Below, piece by piece: positions 62,990-64,000 of a stretch of 64,000 nt of DNA. This DNA comes from Paraburkholderia sp. CNPSo 3272 (GTDB lineage: Bacteria; Pseudomonadota; Gammaproteobacteria; Burkholderiales; Burkholderiaceae), in assembly GCF_024206495.1 (NCBI RefSeq), contig NZ_JAMBPQ010000007.1, positions 235,894 through 299,893 on the forward strand, in the 5' to 3' direction. The stretch's first letter is position 1. Each line of letters opens with the position of its first letter. The notes under the pieces were generated by a model, which did not search any database, was not told the origin of the DNA, and worked only from the letters and a program-made list of their open reading frames with translations. A program made the position numbers and the translations under genes.

Positions 62990-63322
62990 GGCAGTAGCGG
63001 CTTACGGATGAGCGCAGGCGCGCCGGCACTGCGCGCGCGGGGTCGCGCACGCGCCCCGGCAGGCAGCCGCGCGGCGCGCGGGAGCGCGGCACGATGCGAA
63101 AGATTTCACCGAGATCACGGGGATGTCTCGTGGCAGGTGTTCAGGTCCGGTCCTCCCAGTTGTGCTGCGCCAGAGCAGGGGCGCGACGGCATAGCCGGGC
63201 AGTAAACCGCCGGCGGCCGAGCGGCAGCGCAAGCCCGAAGCGCAAAGCGCTTTGGCATGCGTGCAACCCCCTCTTTGCCTGCAAATGGCGACGCCCGTAC
63301 CGGCCATGCCGTGGACGGTGCG
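62990..63322. other. Intergenic region between response regulator and CsbD genes, no gene seen
   Basis: About 330 very GC-rich bases. I find no convincing coding frame. A TTGGCATGCGTGCAA sequence near 63251 vaguely resembles a sigma-54 site, but the spacing between the GG and GC elements is wrong. Confidence 0.4.
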
Positions 63323-63532
63323 TCAGTCGCGTGGCCGGTGCGCGTCGAACCAGCGGCGCACTTCCAGTTCTGCCTCGTCACGCGTCTTGCCGTAACGTTC
63401 CTGGATTAGCCCGGCGAGCCGATCCGCACGGCCTTCGGCTTTTGCGAGTTCGTCGTCCGTCAACTCGCCCCATGCCGCTTTGGCCTTGCCGATCAACTGC
63501 TTCCACTTGCCTTCGGCAATGTCGTTATTCAT
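63323..63532 (-). CDS. CsbD-family stress protein
   Basis: A 69-residue, acidic, helical cytoplasmic protein of the CsbD family, known as a stress-response protein of unknown activity in Bacillus and in proteobacteria (YjbJ). Signature parts are MNNDIAEGKWKQLIGKAKAAWGELTDDELAKAEG and ERYGKTRDEAELEVRRW. The ATG at 63532 has AGGAG 7-8 bases upstream. It is probably monocistronic and stress-induced, which is inference from relatives. Confidence 0.92.
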   Translation of the reverse strand: MNNDIAEGKWKQLIGKAKAAWGELTDDELAKAEGRADRLAGLIQERYGKTRDEAELEVRRWFDAHRPRD

Positions 63533-63749
63533 TGTGTTTCTCCTGATAAGGGGAAAGAGTATGGAACGCATGCCCTATCACCCCATAGCAGAAACCGTGC
63601 CGCGAATGTCACTTTGACCGGCCTGCGCCGCGCTTGCTCGCCGCTTGACCTCTAAAGACGGCAACCATGCAATTCGTTTCGCATAACCGGTAAGCTTTTC
63701 CTGGCACTCTCAAACATACACGTTCGGCAAAAAAAGAAAAAGCGCCCCG

Positions 63750-64000
63750 AGGGGTAATGCCGTTCAGTTAAGGTCCTTTTTAAGGACGCGGACGGCATAA
63801 CGTTTCGGTACAGCCTTCACGGCCCGCTCGAATTTTCGACCGGGCCGTTCTTCTTTGAGGAGTGCAACGAGGCGCTGGCGCAGACGTTGCAGCAGGGCTG
63901 GGAGTTTGCCTTGCGCACGGGTGACGGCGGCCCAGTGCAATTCGTACTGGATGACGTGGAAGGCGCGCACGAAGCTGATCTCGGTCGGCTCGCACTTCAC
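63750..64000 (-). mobile_element. End of an IS4-like insertion sequence, truncated by the window edge
   Basis: The element continues past 64000 on the right. A probable terminal sequence containing TAATGCCGTTCAGTTAAGG lies at about 63755-63775, just past the stop codon. The other inverted repeat and the target duplication are outside the window, so boundaries are approximate. Confidence 0.55.
63764..64000 (-). CDS. IS4-family transposase, C-terminal part
   Basis: The last 78 codons of a transposase whose 5' part lies beyond the right edge. The visible sequence has TEISFVRAFHVIQYELHWAAVTRAQGKLP, a Leu/Arg-rich segment LLQRLRQRLVALLKEERPGRKFERAV, and ends VLKKDLN. This is the familiar end of Burkholderia IS4-type transposases. 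Whether the catalytic DDE residues are intact cannot be seen from here. Confidence 0.75.
   Translation of the reverse strand: MKCEPTEISFVRAFHVIQYELHWAAVTRAQGKLPALLQRLRQRLVALLKEERPGRKFERAVKAVPKRYAVRVLKKDLN

Noticed and set aside
63240..63270. Sigma-54-like promoter near the response regulator
   Set aside because: The GG and GC elements are only seven bases apart instead of about ten, so the match fails.
1..64000. CRISPR array, prophage or secretion system
   Set aside because: No regularly spaced repeats of CRISPR size, no phage structural or Cas proteins, and no secretion gene cluster were seen on either strand.

Overview
The window is GC-rich chromosomal DNA from a beta-proteobacterium of the family Burkholderiaceae. 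Paraburkholderia, Caballeronia or a close relative is most likely, judging by the gene order yceD-rpmF-plsX-fabHDG-acpP-fabF-rpoE-rseA-rseB-mucD-lepA-lepB-rnc-era-recO-pdxJ-acpS-nagZ, the long RNase E and the C-terminally extended RNase III. This placement is inference from gene order and protein character, not from a database search. Nearly everything here is core chromosome. The only mobile DNA is the end of an IS4-like element cut by the right edge.

Left part (1-21 kb): thyA, a large secreted FecR-domain protein with a proline/glutamine repeat tail, an ArsR-type regulator, a 48-residue lipoprotein, a GlxA-type AraC regulator, an acyl-CoA thioesterase, fumC, a phospholipase-D lipoprotein (ClsC-like), a BASS-family symporter, a MATE exporter, a small S4 RNA-binding protein, a secreted Ala/Lys-rich protein, a UvrD-like helicase, an unrecognised 253-residue protein, the AzlCD branched-chain amino acid exporter with an AraC regulator, creA, and two identical tRNA-Asn genes, each followed by its own terminator.

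Middle part (21-41 kb): ferredoxin fdxA, pncB behind a strongly structured leader, a LutC-domain protein coupled to an NhaD-like antiporter, a 2-hydroxyacid dehydrogenase coupled to rmuC, a GNAT/small-membrane-protein pair, the molybdenum cofactor genes moaA-mobA-moeA, then rne and rluC divergent from a gene-free 0.87-kb region. The rluC side continues with a HAD phosphatase, a Rieske protein and an SppA-like protease. A tetrapyrrole-methylase-family methyltransferase and maf lie on the opposite strand.

Right part (41-61.5 kb): about 20 kb of same-strand genes linking ribosomal protein L32, phospholipid and fatty-acid synthesis (plsX, fabH, fabD, fabG, acpP, fabF), the sigma-E envelope-stress module (rpoE, rseA, rseB, mucD), translation and export (lepA, lepB), RNA processing (rnc, era), repair (recO) and cofactor or cell-wall enzymes (pdxJ, acpS, nagZ). 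After a terminator come an orphan NtrC-type response regulator, a CsbD-like stress protein and the IS4 fragment.

I found no CRISPR array, prophage, secretion system or biosynthetic island. The most interesting signals are non-coding. There is a perfect 9-bp inverted repeat over the -35 box of the yceD/rpmF/fab operon, and terminator-like hairpins ending just before the starts of plsX, fabF, lepA, era and the MATE gene. There is also a 14-bp stem in the rnc leader, nested hairpins before acpP and pncB, and a 12-bp tandem repeat upstream of fumC.
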